NCBI GenBank assembly: GCA_902702965.1 | Contig: CACRXP010000069.1 | Coordinates: 1,104,996-1,168,995, forward strand | Origin: Spirometra erinaceieuropaei | Lineage: Eukaryota > Platyhelminthes > Cestoda > Diphyllobothriidea > Diphyllobothriidae | Reading direction: 5' to 3' | Length of the DNA: 64,000 nt | Shown here: positions 10,472 to 22,987 of the stretch, in pieces | Layout of the letters: each line of letters opens with the position of its first letter | Position numbering within the stretch: position 1 is the stretch's first letter | Position numbers and translations under genes: made by a program | The notes under the pieces: model-generated | The model's input: only the letters and a program-made list of their open reading frames with translations | Database searches by the model: none | Told to the model about the DNA's origin: nothing

Positions 10472-10898
10472 TTCGACCCCCGGTCTGTCTGGGCTGACGG
10501 CCGAAAAAGAGATTGATCAACTGCGCAAGGAGTTGGCCGATCGGGAGACGAAGCTCACAGAGGTCCAACTGCAGGCTCTTGCCTCCGCCCACCAGGTAGA
10601 CCAACTGCGCGACCAAATGACCTACATGTTCGAGGAGCTTACCATGCTGCGGACGGAGAACGAACAGCTGCAGCGCTTGTCGATGCAAATACACAGTGTC
10701 AGTGGCAGTAACAAGTCTCTGCCGCATGCCGAACAACAGTTGCTGCACCTGGCACCTGCCACCTGCGCACGAAACTGTTGTGCCAATATCAGCGGTGGCA
10801 GCAGTAGCAGTGGCGGCGGCAGTAGTGCTGTGCCCTCCACTACACCCCAGCTTTCCCTCAACAGTAGCTCCTATTCGCATGTCTCGCCGGACCAGTGA
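10472..10898 (+). CDS. Neuron navigator (NAV/UNC-53-like), coiled-coil exon
   Basis: The exon starts after acceptor AATCTTTTCAG and is phase-consistent with the preceding exon. It encodes EKEIDQLRKELADRETKLTE and continues with QLQALASAHQVDQLRDQM and then ENEQLQR. This heptad-rich segment closely follows the NAV consensus around 'L.DIRLEALSSAHQLDQLR'. A Ser/Gly-rich tail follows (ISGGSSSSGGGSS) and the frame stops at TGA 10896-10898. In known NAVs the AAA+ domain follows, and it is not found downstream here. Either this is a short isoform or end, or a weak donor (GACCA|GTGATA, about 10893) leads to distant exons. Confidence 0.85.
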
Positions 10899-11956
10899 TA
10901 TCTGCACGTGGCCCACTTGCTTTCTTTTGTACCGCAGACTTGACCTCGCGCCTTTCCTGTGTCCCCGGTTGCACTCACGGTAGAACGGGGATCCCCGAAA
11001 AGGATAGGTTAGCATCGCCTGTCCTCCCGCCTCCGCGGCTTCACGCAGCAGCTCCGTGTACGCTGCCCCTATTACCTCACACTGAGTTAGCAGTTTAAAC
11101 CGCAGCTAACAAACTTCCACTTGCTTTCCGAACGCGTCCCCTTCTCTGCGTTATTTTGATGCCCCCGTCTCCTCTTTTGTTTCCTTTCGGTTTTAGCTGT
11201 CACTAACTTTCAACCTCAGATAACACACAGAGATTCACAGCAAGGGCTGTTAGTCTAAACACACAGACGTACACACTTGCGTATTCGTACAGTATGTAGA
11301 CGCGACGGTTTCCGCTCTTGCCATTTGTTTTTCTTTTACTCTTGTGAAAATCTGCCTTGAACAGCCAGAATTGTGATAATCAGAACATACACATATATAT
11401 ATATATATGTAAGCAGAAAATTAATTCCTCAATATTATGCCTCATCCGTTCATCTAGTTTCACTATTTTAAACTGGAATTTAGGTAGCTATGTGGACTTG
11501 TCATCGCTAGTAGAGGTGTTCCTTTTTGCGCCCCGCGGTACTCTCGCACCTCAAACCCAAAGTTAGGAAATCAAACTTGGATTTATAAGCCCGCCACAAG
11601 AGCCTTTCAGTTTCTGAGGCCGTGGCTTTGCTCGCGGGCGTTGATGTTCGCGTGTTGTTGAGCTATATGTCTACGCCAGCTTAATGAGCATTTAAGATGA
11701 CAAGGGAGGCAAGGCCCTTTCGGTCCATCCCACCATTCATGGAAGTCTGTTTAGAACCACGGTATATGTACCTAGTGTGAAATTACACCTGGCGGTATGG
11801 ATACGTACTCCAAAGACAGAAAGAGATTAAGGTGCAAGAGGTACAGTATTCATATGACGTGGTTGTCACACAGCCACACATGTTTGTGTTTCTGGTCTCA
11901 TTCGGTGGTCAGATTTGTGATTGGTAGGATGAAGACAGAGTAGATTCGGAACGGTG

Positions 11957-11997
<41 letters not shown>

Positions 11998-12429
11998 GTC
12001 GTCCCTGTCCTCCGTCACCTATCTAACTTGGTAGTTTCTGCATTTACTCGTAGTTGACGCGCTAATTATGCGGTCGGACGCGTTCAAACACCAGTTGTTG
12101 AACCCTCATCAGCCGTGCTATTAACTGACGCGGGAGCTATTCGGTCGTTCAGTTCCTCGGTACCGTCCCTTGAACAATATTTGTCCGCTCTGCCCCCCCC
12201 CCCCACCCGCACGCGATTATGGTTACTCTTCTCTGAAAGTTTTTGCACTGAACATGGAGGGGGCGGGTGGGTAGCCGCCTTAATCGATCGACTGCGGGCC
12301 GAGGAACCAGGACTCAAGCAGCTCGTGACTCGGGTGATTACCACTTCTTGTGAGAACTCCGGCCCTGTCGAACATGAGTATGCCCTTGGTCCCGTCAGCT
12401 GATTCACGACCACTCTGCACTGCTGGTGT
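10899..12429. other. Non-coding 3' flank or intron of the NAV gene
   Basis: No further exon with NAV or AAA+ (Walker A) character was seen. It contains a short (TA)n run at 11392-11408, a (CT)n run at 11960-11995 and a poly-C run near 12193. If the frame truly stops at 10898, the beginning is 3' UTR. No convincing AATAAA signal close to the stop was noted. Confidence 0.35.
11960..11995. repeat. (CT)n microsatellite
   Basis: About 18 uninterrupted CT units. Confidence 0.95.
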
Positions 12430-12910
12430 GCGTTTTCCCACTCCTACCTAACGTAATTGCCCCCAAAACGGGCCACGTGGTTGATGAGCTGGACCAACAC
12501 GGGGGCCATGTCTGCTTCCGGCAGGTGTTATCGGATTTGCCCATCATAACAAACGCCAACATTTCGGGATGCGGTGGCAGACGTCCCGCGCACTGGGACC
12601 GCTGACATCCCCACCTATTCTTGTCGTTGGTCAAAAACCTGGTCATTCGCTATGTGGACCAAGGTGTGTGAGTGGAACGCCAAGGTGCGGACTCGACCGT
12701 GCCATCCACCTGCGCCTTCCCCCGCCTCCGGTCTTCTTGACTCTGCCATGACACCGGGTCCAGGTGGGAAGGAGGAGGAGAGCGTGTAGCAGATGCTGTG
12801 CAAGTCTGTTATCATTATAAATTAATTCACGCACAAGTCGCCGTTCCCGTTTTCACCTTGATATGGAACACACGGTGGACATAGTCGGCAACGACGGTCG
12901 AACCTAGCGT
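12430..12910 (-). repeat. Family C dispersed repeat, minus orientation
   Basis: This is inverted relative to the copy at 1.7 kb. It carries GGTGCGGACTCGACCGTGCC, CACCTGCGCC, CCGGTCTTCTTGACTC, ACCGGGTCCAGGTGGGA, and then GGAACACACGGTGGACATAG at the far end. The same order recurs at 35.4 and 59.1 kb. Confidence 0.6.
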
Positions 12911-13495
12911 AGTCTCCTTCCTCCAAACGCTTCAGCTCAAGTGGATGACTCCGTACGTGTTTCGTCCTGACAGTGAATCTTTCGTCCTCATCGCTTCACG
13001 TTGAGTGGTTGCCATCGACTTGCGCGCAGTCCTGACAGGGGTCCTTGTGTGGGGACGTACTGGCGAATATTAAGACGCTATTATCGTACGCAATCAGGAC
13101 AGATGTTTTCTCCGTCATGTTTATGCGTACGGCGTGTAGCGGAATTGCATTAGTTCAGGACACCTGTCATAAATCTTGAAAATAATAAATCTTATTCTAC
13201 GCTTCACTGCAGTATTTCCCAACGCCATGCGACAGAGCGTTCGCATACAACTGCGCATGTCGCCGGTTTGGGCAGCAGTTGGTGTGCACACCTCGATACC
13301 TGCGTGGTGTCTCTGCGGACCAACAGTGGTGCTGAGAATGTGATAATTAACAACTCCGATTTGAACGACCAAGACATTTTTTTCACAAAGTAAGACCATC
13401 TGAGACGAATGTGGAACTACTGGGTCTACTAGGAAAGTGGCAGCTCAGCGACCGTATCCTATAAATGCTGCTGTCACGGTAGCTACAGTGCGTGA
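12911..13495. other. Non-coding spacer
   Basis: Nothing recognised in either strand apart from short unsupported frames. Confidence 0.3.
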
Positions 13496-13815
13496 CCGAT
13501 CTGATGAAATGTTGGCCGAAATTCTGAAATGCGTTTTCGACTAGGAAGGATTACTTAGGTGGGGTTGTAATGTTGCTAATCAAGTAACATACTCCCATAA
13601 TATTTCGGACTCGGCTTTTGAATACACTTCATTTCGACCTCCTATGGAGGCCACACTCGGTAAAAAATGGCTACTTGAGTAGCATGTATTTTTCGCATTG
13701 ATGTTCGATGGTCTTATAAATTCAAATATTTTTTATGGAAAACCCGCCCACAAATATGCTTTCTTTTACTTGTTTGGTAAAAAATAACATTGTCTTTACA
13801 TGCTATACCCAAAGA
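13496..13815 (+). mobile_element. Family B MITE, 5' half only
   Basis: It begins CAGTGCGTGACCGATCTGAT after TA. It continues with the family B blocks ATTCTGAAATGCGTTTTCGA, TAGGAAGGATTACTTAGGTG and the GGTAAAAAATGGCTACTTGA region. It stops before the centre, so it is truncated. Confidence 0.7.
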
Positions 13816-15204
13816 AAGCGCACGTCGTATGCAAACCTTATCATTGCTATCGTCGGCTCGAATGCCGTCGATGCTATTGAGGTTTTCACGACTTGATCAG
13901 CTGAATAATCCTAATCTGCCAAAAGATCTTTTAAGCGCTGACACAGCTGAGAGGGATGCAAGAAAACCCAGAAGCCATGATTCCGTTGGTCTGGCCTTTT
14001 GAGGGTAGACAAGTCTCGGTTATCCGTGATGGGGTGCAATGCAGAAATAGAAAATTGCTGCAGAACATGACAACAATAAACCCGTCGTTCGACCACTCCT
14101 AGAGCGGTCTTTCGGTCACGCCCCCACCCCCTTCCCCTCGGCGCAACGACCTCCCGATCCGGCGCAAGTTGGGGAAAGCCGGGGGTGAGGGAGGGGGGAG
14201 GTGGATGTGGTAGAGGTGCGAAAGTCCACACCGTTGTACGGTCCGAGGGATAGGTCACAGCTATTCGGCCCCCCCCTTCCAACGAGCCAGGGTAAATATG
14301 TCCTGACCGCTGTTTAGCCTCGGCCTGGTGCTTACAACAGCCGCGTCCGGACGCCTCCGAACGCGGCAGCGCCGCGTAATAAAACGGCCCGAATTAATGC
14401 AGCTCGGTCGACGTGCACTTTATGACTCTCGCAACCATGTGGTTGGAGGCGCAAAGTCGCCAAAGTGTCCATTACCCTGATAATGGGGTAACAGCGTTAA
14501 AACATATCTTGGCCTTTTCCGCTGCCCAGTTTACTCCTTATTGCTGACGAAAACACCGTGGTCTTAAACGGATTAGTGGGGCCTTCCGCCTCCTGGCGGT
14601 CAAGGCAAAACGTCATAGCCCTCCCAATCCTTTTTGAGCGTCAGCTGACAGCTAAAGGCTGCAAGATCACCCTCCTACTCGTCTTATAATCTAACACAGC
14701 GGTCGCCTTTTTGTTTGTAAACTAAGGGGTTTGATAATGTTAAGGCCATCGCAAATTTGCCCGACTTCGAGACCTCAGACCAATGCGTCAGCAGTTCTGC
14801 GGAGCCCGGGGCAGTCCGCTCCTGCGATCGACACCGTTTTATGAGCCTCAGGTTCCCTGTCCTTTCGCTGCTGGAGCTTCGTGCGACTTGTCATTAACTG
14901 GCGAGAGCACGAGACCAATCGGCGCAGCGCCTCTCGCTGATTGGCTGCCGTTGAACAGAGCCAAGGAGCACACACACGCGCACTGCTTGCTGAGTCGTCT
15001 GCACGCTCTCCAACCGCAGTAAAACCCGTCCAACCTAATATAACCCCCCTGACTCGTGATTTGGAAACCTTCATGTTGTCAATCCGTCTGAACAGGCTCT
15101 CCGGTAGGACTGCCTCTTGTGGATGTCCAAATACGACAGGATAACAGGAACTGCATGCAACATGAGTGACCTTGAGCCGACTTCCAGTGAAATTAACGTC
15201 AGGT
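13816..15204. other. Non-coding spacer
   Basis: No exon or family member recognised. GC-rich patches at 14110-14200 and 14270-14400 and a short run of C at about 14268 were noted. The 123-codon minus frame (13911-14282) has low-complexity Pro-rich content typical of chance frames. Confidence 0.3.
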
Positions 15205-15410
15205 TTACAGTAGGGGTTAGGGCTAGGCTAAGGATTAGGTTTGAGAACAGATCTAAAGTTGGCAGCAACATAAGCCAGGGACGAGTCTAGGGTAGCGACA
15301 GGAACTTGTGTAAACTGCAGAGTTAGAGGTTAGGGTAGGGTTAGGGCAAAGATCAGGAGAGCGGTTTATTTTTTTATAAGGGTTATCGTTGGGGTTAGGA
15401 CAGGGGAATA
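15205..15410 (+). repeat. Degenerate TTAGGG-like tract
   Basis: GTTAGGG, GCTAGG and GGATTAGG variants are scattered over about 200 bp (15212-15240, 15326-15348, 15390-15405). It looks like a decayed interstitial telomere-like repeat. Confidence 0.5.
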
Positions 15411-17226
15411 TTTTACCCTTCCGCGAATTGTGGGTAGGTCCGACTTTATTAGTTACGCGGGACGTTGTTATTTATATGCTCTGCTTAGACGTCTACATAT
15501 GTCAGTCCTGCCGACCCTCCAGTACACTCACGCGATCTCGTATTTTCGCTTCGCGGACCCGCACTCCAATTCAGGACTAATTTGGCATGACCTTGTCGGT
15601 CATCCCTACCTCAACCTCGGGCAGGGAATGTAGTGGGAGGCTATCCAAGTTAATTTAAACATCGAGCAGACTGCTCTACCGGTTGATCTACGTTCTGTTT
15701 ACTACAATCGTAAATACAAAAGGGAATTCTGACTTCAATGTTGCCGGTGTGAACTAGTTTCAGTGCAAGTTACGGGAGTTCCGAAGCAAAACACCAGATG
15801 AGACAGATCTGATAAATACGCCCCTGGGCGGCCTTGAATTTTCAAATCTGGTAGAACATTCTGCAGACATAAGGCTGCGATTTTTCGCGAACATGGTTCA
15901 ACAAAACTGTAGATTCAGCACCGAAAGAGGCTTTTAACTCGAGGCATTTAGAGAATTTAATGTCTATTTTCCATTTGCTCGACAATGTCCCCCCATCCGG
16001 TGGAGGACGTTCTCATTTTTCAGGTCCAGTTACCCAAAATTCTGCGCAACGTATAAGAGAGCAGATGCAGCCAAAAATCTCCTGCTTAAACAGTCTCTAT
16101 TAAGAACAGTTGATAAGGAAATGAATTACACTGAAATGACAAAAGTTCCATGACTGTACTAAGTTTATCAAGGAACTGTAGGCGGGAACTTTAAAGTATA
16201 TGCTCATTTTGACGCAGCGCTTCCCAGGAGTTTTGCCAGTTCGTCCAGACGTTTCATCACCTAAAACGTTTTTCACAGAGAAAATTTTGAAATTGTCTTT
16301 GCTGTTGCAAGCGAAATAACGTATCCCCAGCTTTGCAGTGAACCTTTCTTTTAATAAGCTTAGAAGCAAATAAGTAACTTATACAATGTGCGTACTAGGG
16401 ATCTGAAGACACTAGACATGCATGTCAACATATTTATGTATACGTTAATCAGAAATGAAAGGGTTCGTAGTCTGTCAAAAATGGCTGACTAGCATTTTGT
16501 AACAAATCCAAAGTGTAAAATTAGTATTATTCCCAAATTTAACAACCAGTGACGATGTCCGTGACATTTTGTGTTTTGAAGAAGGCTGTGAAAGTTCACG
16601 AGGTATTAATTCTAACGGCGTAGCTGAGAAACCCAGAAAACTCAAATCTGTTTACTTTCAACACATAAAACTGACGCCGTTTACGGATTTAAACAATACT
16701 GGCAGGGGTACAGGAATCAGATTTAGACCATTCACATTTCCTCGCTGAAGTCGTAGGTGCTGCAGCATCTGTGAGCTAGGAAGAAGGTGGTCTGGACTAC
16801 GTCAGACAGCTAGCAGGCCTGGATATGGTAGTTTACAGGAAACGTAGCCATCATGAAACAGATGGAGAGCGGCGATTCGACGTCGTCCCGCAATAAAGAT
16901 TTATCGTCTGCGTGAATTCCTTCCCCGCCATGGTCTGCGTACATAACAGTTCTAAGTACTGCCTAAACGCCAGGTGTAAATTTTTGCTTCTACCATCTTC
17001 GCCAATAAGTTCGGATAGGCTGAAGCTCATTTGCAGACGGCGGGGATTTTAAATGGCGAGACCAATTTTCTCGAAGATAATAGTTGTGAATCAAATATGC
17101 CCCCTTCCATTTACTCCTTATTTTCCTTATTCATCTCTTCCTTCGGCTCGCAGGTCTTCTATTCTGAATAAGATCACTTCTTTCTACTACTGTGTGGGGC
17201 TACTGAAATATTTACACAGGTAAGTA
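15411..17226. other. Non-coding spacer
   Basis: A stretch of 1.8 kb without recognisable exon, RNA gene or repeat family. Confidence 0.3.
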
Positions 17227-18152
17227 CAGTAGGTGGCTTAACTCATGAAATGTCAAGGTCAAAATTTGATCGAGAAATATTCCATGCATTTGGTGTTGTT
17301 ATTTTTTTCTATTAAAGTGAGTTGGAACACAGAATGCCATTTACTAAAAAGGTGCATTTCAAGTCCGTTTTAGTAAAGGAAAAGAGGCCAGATGTGGGCT
17401 AAATCTGACCTCTCTTGATATCCAGATAATTTCCTATGCTATGGAAACTTGCTGATCAAAACTTTGTCTTTACATGCATTCTGCTGTAAACGAAGAATAA
17501 TATAAACTGGAAAAGTACGAAATGGACCCCGTCTGAAAACGGAAAATTCAATTTGACTACGAAGAAATTCGGGTTTAGGGACTTGCATAGTTTTCAAGAA
17601 AAAAGGGGTCAAATCACCTTATAAATTTATTTTGTAAATTTGTGACGTCTCGTGCCATAAAATTTAGTAACAAACTTGTTTGACAGTAGTTTATTTTACC
17701 ACACCGAAAACTACTGGGCGTAAACTGATACATATTGGGTACAAGCGACATGCAGGAACTTTTCTTTGTCACGCCGTGCGAGAAGCATGCCCACACAATG
17801 TCTTTCAGCAGCCGACTGTGAAAGGATACGAAAATTAGCACCGAAAGGGTTGTCGCTTGAGTCGTTACCTAGTATGTTTAATATTAGTAAGGTTACTCGC
17901 CGCCCTCCTTCATTGGGCACTCTTAAAGTTAGTCCTGTTAAAGGGAATAACAATATTGCTTTTTTCTGAAATTCTAGTTTTTTAATGAAACTTATTATTT
18001 TTACGTTAGTAAATATTAGTTTACAACCCCAACTATGTCTTCTTTTCAAGAACAGTAGTTTTTTTACTGCCGTAAGACTTTGGGGAGGATTTTGCGTTAT
18101 AGGGGTTCTCTTGTGCTATCTCGTGAAACTTCATGAGTTAACCCACCAATTG
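17227..18152. mobile_element. Diverged family A MITE
   Basis: The left end CAGTAGGTGGCTTAACTCAT follows TA. The right end GAGTTAACCCACCAATTG is followed by TA. The interior is strongly diverged from the other family A copies, so this is an old copy or a separate subfamily. Confidence 0.65.
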
Positions 18153-18559
18153 TAATAACGATTAAAAAGCTGAGGCAAAGAATGTAAATGATGTTTCTAA
18201 ATGACAACTTGCCTGATTGGATTTGTTTTCCGCATCCTCCTTCAGCTCCGTTATCTTTAAAGGAAATATACTATTTAGTCGGAAAAATTAATTGGCAACA
18301 TTTAATTATCATCCAGCGAGTGCCACTCGGGGGATCGGGTGGTCACTGACTCGGAGGACCTTCTATTTGGTTCACGTGCCCAAGAACTGTAGCTGGTGTA
18401 CCAAAATAACCGTCTGCTTCACCGGTCGTATATTAAACAGACGAAGGTCGGTTTTAGAAGTGTCCCAAGTTTGGATGAACTCCCGTCTTTACGGCAAACT
18501 GACAAATTTTGCTTCCGCTCGGTTAGACAGCCGTTACCGATGATGTTTACAGAAGAGAA

Positions 18560-18690
18560 GATGGGAGACGGTGACCTGCGTGTGAATTAGTTTGTAATGG
18601 AAGTAGGCTTACGCTGCATCTACCGCACCCCCTCCTCTTCACCAATATGAGCCTGGTATCAAAACAGAGCCAAGAAAACCAGAGAAGCGA
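18560..18690 (+). repeat. Family C repeat fragment
   Basis: It contains GTGACCTGCGTGTGAATTAG, then GCTGCATCTACCGCACCCCC, matching the left part of the family C copies at 1.8 and 56.7 kb. Confidence 0.5.
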
Positions 18691-19585
18691 TCGGGCTCAG
18701 TGGCTAACAAAGCTAAGCGGCTACTCTGCGCGCGCCGGCAATAACATGAGGACGGAGCACCCCCAGTTGATCTCGCTCTCACAGACACCAGTCCACGGTC
18801 CTGAGCAAAATATGCATACTCTGCCAACAGTGTCACTTGTTAGTCTCTGTGGCTCAATCTTCCCTGGTCATACACTGCCCACGCCGACCCCCCGGGGTCT
18901 CGAACCTTTTCTAACAAACGAAGGTCAGCTTACCTCTAAATGTAGATCAGAAACTGAAAGGGGATAGAAAACAACGAATAAATTATTTTCTCAAAAGAGA
19001 GCGAGATAGTTTAGGACACGAGAAACCCAGGCAGTTTCTCAATGTGATTATAGACTGCCAAACTCGCCTGTCTGGACAAGATTCTTGATCTCCACGTCAA
19101 TTCTAAAAATCAATGAATTGCCAGTCACAAAAGCTGCCGGTGGGTATGTGAGACATTTAACACTGACTGCAAATGTTTCAAAAATAAACGACTACGTCAC
19201 CTCGGCTGTGCCCGAGTCATAGTCATGCTCTTTTGAAGGTTGCGCGGAACTTAACTCCGTTTTACAGGATGATCTATTTAATCAACTCATGATCGACTTG
19301 TTCTATCCTAGGCCCACTCGCTGTGCGCAAAATGGGCCCTTAACATCACGGAAGCAGCGCAGCGTATGACAGTAATTGTGCATGAAGTTTGACTGCTATC
19401 GTCTAAAATCATTGACATTGACGGTACAAAAGCCACAGTTATTGCTGATACAAAAATGTCCATAAAATTACAGAAAATGTTGTCACTGTTGCATCTACTA
19501 CTGACAATGTTGTCATTAGTGCCAAAACGAACACTCCCATTGCTGCAATTAAAAGAATGACCCCTACTCCTAATATTGCCGTCTG
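18691..19585. other. Non-coding spacer
   Basis: No feature recognised. The 147-codon minus frame at 19308-19751 has no known motif and overlaps a family C copy. Confidence 0.3.
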
Positions 19586-20330
19586 TTATGCTGTTGATGT
19601 CGCCAGCACACAAAATTTCAACCGTCCTGCCTGACGATGTCCACTGTATGCTCCACGGCACGGTGAAATAGGCACGGTTGCTTGCGCTTGAGTAAGTCAA
19701 CAGTGGGCGTAGACTTGCGCGGCATCTATCGCACTCGCTCCATCTCCCCACCTGGCTCCAGTGTCAAGAATGAGTCAAGACGATTGGAGGCTGAACAGGG
19801 CGCAGATGGCTGACACGGCCGGACATGCACTTGAACGCACCACCACAGCCTCTGGCCCACAACAAAAACTTGACCACGATTTAAGCCAGTAAAAACAACA
19901 ACACCACAACTGGTCAGAAGTACGAGGACGGCTGGGCAGCCATGCCTACAACCTGCATTCCCAGCTGGAACGCGAACGCATCTACAATCACCACCACCAC
20001 CACCACCACCACCACCACCACCACCACCACCACCACCGACAGTTCGAACGTCTATTCGGACGATGTCCACCGTATGCTACAAACCAAGGTACAACAGATA
20101 CGGCGACTTGCGCGTGACTTAGTTTATCGCGATAGTATACTTGCGCAACATCTTCCGCACTCCCTCTCTTCCCCACTTACCACCTGGACCCTAAGTGAAA
20201 GGGTCCGAAGGCGGGAGAGGGCGCAGGCGACCACCACCATCACCACAACCAATACCACCACCACCTCTACCCCCTGGAAAGAGTTGACACGACTAGATCC
20301 GCAAGCACAAGAATAAATGAACGTCTAGCT
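19586..20330 (+). repeat. Two tandem family C copies with (ACC)n arrays
   Basis: Copy one (about 19620-19980) and copy two (about 20040-20230) both carry GACGATGTCCAC, a GCGCAACATC/GCGGCATCTA block and the CTCCCCAC..ACCTGG block. A pure (CCA)n run (19989-20037) separates them and a second imperfect ACC array (about 20230-20275) follows. The head-to-tail layout suggests a local tandem duplication. Confidence 0.55.
19989..20037. repeat. (CCA)n microsatellite
   Basis: About 16 perfect CCA units between two family C copies. Confidence 0.95.
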
Positions 20331-20849
20331 GAGAAGTTCGAGTAAATCCAATGCGTCCAATGCTAATGCACATACTTGGCCAACGTAGGCGACATATCCG
20401 TACTTGGAAGACGCACAAGTCGCCCAGACGCACGGCAAATGCACATTCCATACCGACCTTTTCTGCCCACAGCCCTGAAAACTTGCATGCCTCTGTCACC
20501 TTTCCCACGTGCTCCAAGGTCAGGCAGGTATAGCTTGACCGTGGCGCACTTCTGGGTACTTACGTCTACAGCCGCTTGGCCGACTCTTCCACCAGAAACC
20601 GCTGGCCCGATCTCACGCAATAAAGGTTGTTCTGGAAATTCTGCCCTCCGGATTTCTGACATGCAACGAGGACTAAAACCCTCGCGAAACCATACTTTAC
20701 CTCTAAATCAACCTAGAGATGAGTATTCATCCCACTCTTGTCAATTATGTAAATAAGCACGCAGGCAGAATATTCATGCCCACTACATGCTCGTTCACCA
20801 TATTGGAAAATCCGGCGAGGAAATGTGTGATGTGCATGAAGGTACGCAC
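20331..20849. other. Non-coding, TRPM intron or 3' region
   Basis: No recognised exon. If the last TRPM exon continues past its weak donor, its frame runs on to about 20795 before a stop. Confidence 0.3.
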
Positions 20850-21093
20850 TTGTTACGAAAGAGATCCAGCAGCTCCGCGGACACGTCAGTCTTGGCATTT
20901 TCCAGGTCCTTTAGGAAGCGCGGTAGGCATTTCCGTCGAATGTACTGTAAGTAGGTATCCATGCGTTTTATTTGGGCTTTCTTCGCCGCCACTTTCAGTT
21001 GCTCATGTATTAATTTGACCTGTTTGTTGACCTGACGTCCGCTCCCCTTCAGAGGCGTGGTCTCCGTAATCTTGACTATCTTGTGTTCCTCAA
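20850..21093 (-). CDS. TRPM-like channel, exon H (C-terminal helix region)
   Basis: The exon follows acceptor TTTGTTGCAG at 21094. Entry phase 1 fits the previous exon (G plus TT gives Val). It encodes VEEHKIVKITETTPLKGSGR, then a long basic helical stretch (KQVKLIHEQLKVAAKKAQIK) and an acidic end (DVSAELLDLFRNK). Position and character match the segment after the TRP helix in TRPM channels that leads into the C-terminal coiled coil. 'KIVKIT' resembles the TRPM8 'YLVKI' strand. The 3' limit is uncertain: a weak donor (AA|GTGCGT) or read-through to a stop near 20795. No clear exon was seen further downstream. Confidence 0.6.
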
Positions 21094-21166
21094 CTGCAAC
21101 AAACCAGAAAGGAAGAAAAAACGGGGACAATAGTACTTTGATGAGATTCCTGGTTAGCCAGATTTA

Positions 21167-21476
21167 CAGTAAGTGGGCTAACTCATGAAATGTCAGCCGA
21201 AATTCCGAAATGCCTTTTCGTTTCGAAAAGACCAATTAAGTAGGATTGTAAAACCAATCATCGTGCAACATAATTCTATAATATTTCAGCTACTCCAGGG
21301 CACCGGCTTTCGAACAAACTTCTTTTAGGTTGCATTCAAAAACCATACTCCGTAAAAATAGCGACTTAATTAGCATGCATTTTTTCATTGATTTTCGATT
21401 CCTTTAAAGATTCAATTATATTTCATGAATAAAATACATGAAAGTAGTCATTCTTTTACTCATTCAGCAGAAACTT
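21167..21476 (+). mobile_element. Family A MITE, truncated
   Basis: It begins CAGTAAGTGGGCTAACTCAT after TA and follows family A to the central CATTCTTTTACTCATTCAGC block, where similarity ends. The right half is missing. It lies just upstream (in gene direction) of TRPM exon H. Confidence 0.75.
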
Positions 21477-22005
21477 ACCACCACTGTCCCAGGGACTCTC
21501 AGGCATGACTAGACGCGGTCAACACCAGCTCTGGCTTCGCCCGTGGCCACTGCAGCCTGAGAAGACAACTCCGTGTTCTGCGCACAATAAACTTCTCATT
21601 CTGGTGCCTTCTGTCTCTCTCATACCTACACTAGGATTTTTCCTGATTATTGTAGTGTTCAGACCGCACACACATCGTCTGGACACAACAGTGCGAATCC
21701 AAAAACTCATTATAAGTGAAAAACAAGACTAACTCCAGTAAGAGTAATGGTTATTGGCCTGTCAAGGCCATTAAGAATGAACAGTCCAAGTCGGTGACAA
21801 ATCATATGGAAGTTGTAGTTAGTGGGTGCAAAACCATACCTCCAAATGCTGAAGTGGAAGTTCAGTCCAAAACTTCGCGAACCACAGAGACAACACTAGG
21901 CCCAACATAAAGAGTAAGCCTAGCTCCCAACGGTAAGAAGGAACTGAGGAAGCTGTCACTGATAGAAGCCGTAAGCAATGAATTTAACGCTAAATTGAGC
22001 GCTTA
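21477..22005. other. Non-coding intron sequence
   Basis: No recognised feature. Confidence 0.3.
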
Positions 22006-22096
22006 CGACTAGCCCTAACCCGAGCCATTCCCAAACCGTAAACACGACCCTAACCTTAACCTTAATCCTCTTATCCTAATCCTAACCCCAATCATT
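22006..22096 (-). repeat. Degenerate CCCTAA-like tract
   Basis: Variants of CCCTAACC, CCTAACCTTAACC and CTTATCCTAATCCTAACCCC run over about 90 bp. It is decayed telomere-like sequence, C-rich on the plus strand. Confidence 0.5.
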
Positions 22097-22284
22097 ATCC
22101 TAAACACATATGTGCTATCTATGGAACACCTACTGAAATCAGTATTAGTAGCTAGGTACCAAATTGTTGACCGAAGGAGGACGCGTTTATGAGCCTCACC
22201 CAGGTTTTTTAATAAGTCGATCTGGAGTCCGCCAGACGAGTACCGGGCTGACTCTATAAATAGCTGTTTTAAGCAGATACGAAT

Positions 22285-22400
22285 AATTCATATGATCCAG
22301 TTGTGACAATATCGGCAACTTCAGTGGGATTCGAACCAACGACAAAGGGGGCAAAGTTTGTGTGCAGCCAAATGAGCTACAAGGACAAAACCGGACAGTC
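22285..22400 (-). repeat. Type-1 tRNA-like SINE, minus
   Basis: Plus-strand GGGATTCGAACCAACG is the inverted B box and CAGCCAAATGAGCTACAAGG the inverted A box. The outward tail ATATCGGCAACTTCAGTGG, preceded by GATCCAGTTGTGACA, matches the tails of the pair at 3.4-3.7 kb. It is more decayed than those copies. Confidence 0.55.
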
Positions 22401-22987
22401 AGTTCCATAAGTCACAGTAGGCTGAGAAGATTAGTTGACCCAAACGCTAGTAACCTCATGGCTCCCGGTCGGGAGTGATGACTGTGCACAAGCCCTACTC
22501 CTGGTCGAAATCCTGCGGAAGTTGATGAGATTTTCACGGTCGGACCAAAATAAATCGTTCAAATATCGCCAAAACACCTATAACTACATACGCCTCTTTA
22601 CGTAAATTATGTTAATAAAGGCAGACCACGAGGAATGCTTTGATGTCATCATTAATAAACATGCGTATATCAGGGACTTGTAAAATCCTAAACACTCAAG
22701 AGAGCATGTGCACGCTTTGTGAACGAATATGATCTCATTCAAACAAACAATAAAAAGAAATTGACAATACGAATTGTTTGAATGACCATTTTTATCAGGG
22801 GGTCACGCAACTTGCTGTTGCATAAGCTGGCATATTTCCATGCATGAGCTGGTTTGAGGTCACGCCACATGCAGATCAGTATTGGAAGCCAAAACAAGAC
22901 ATAATTTCTATGTGAAAGCAAGCCAAGTTATGTGAGACGACCTTTGAACCATCGTTGCTGGCCATATCTACCATTCACTCCGGTATA
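22401..22987. other. Non-coding intron sequence
   Basis: No exon or repeat recognised. Confidence 0.3.

Noticed and set aside
10434..11015. 193-codon minus frame
   Set aside because: It is antisense to the NAV coiled-coil exon, a shadow of real coding sequence.
19308..19751. 147-codon minus frame as a gene
   Set aside because: No recognisable domain or conserved splice structure, and it runs into a family C repeat.
19726..20070. Poly-Gly, poly-Thr and poly-Trp frames
   Set aside because: All arise from the (CCA)n array inside family C repeats.
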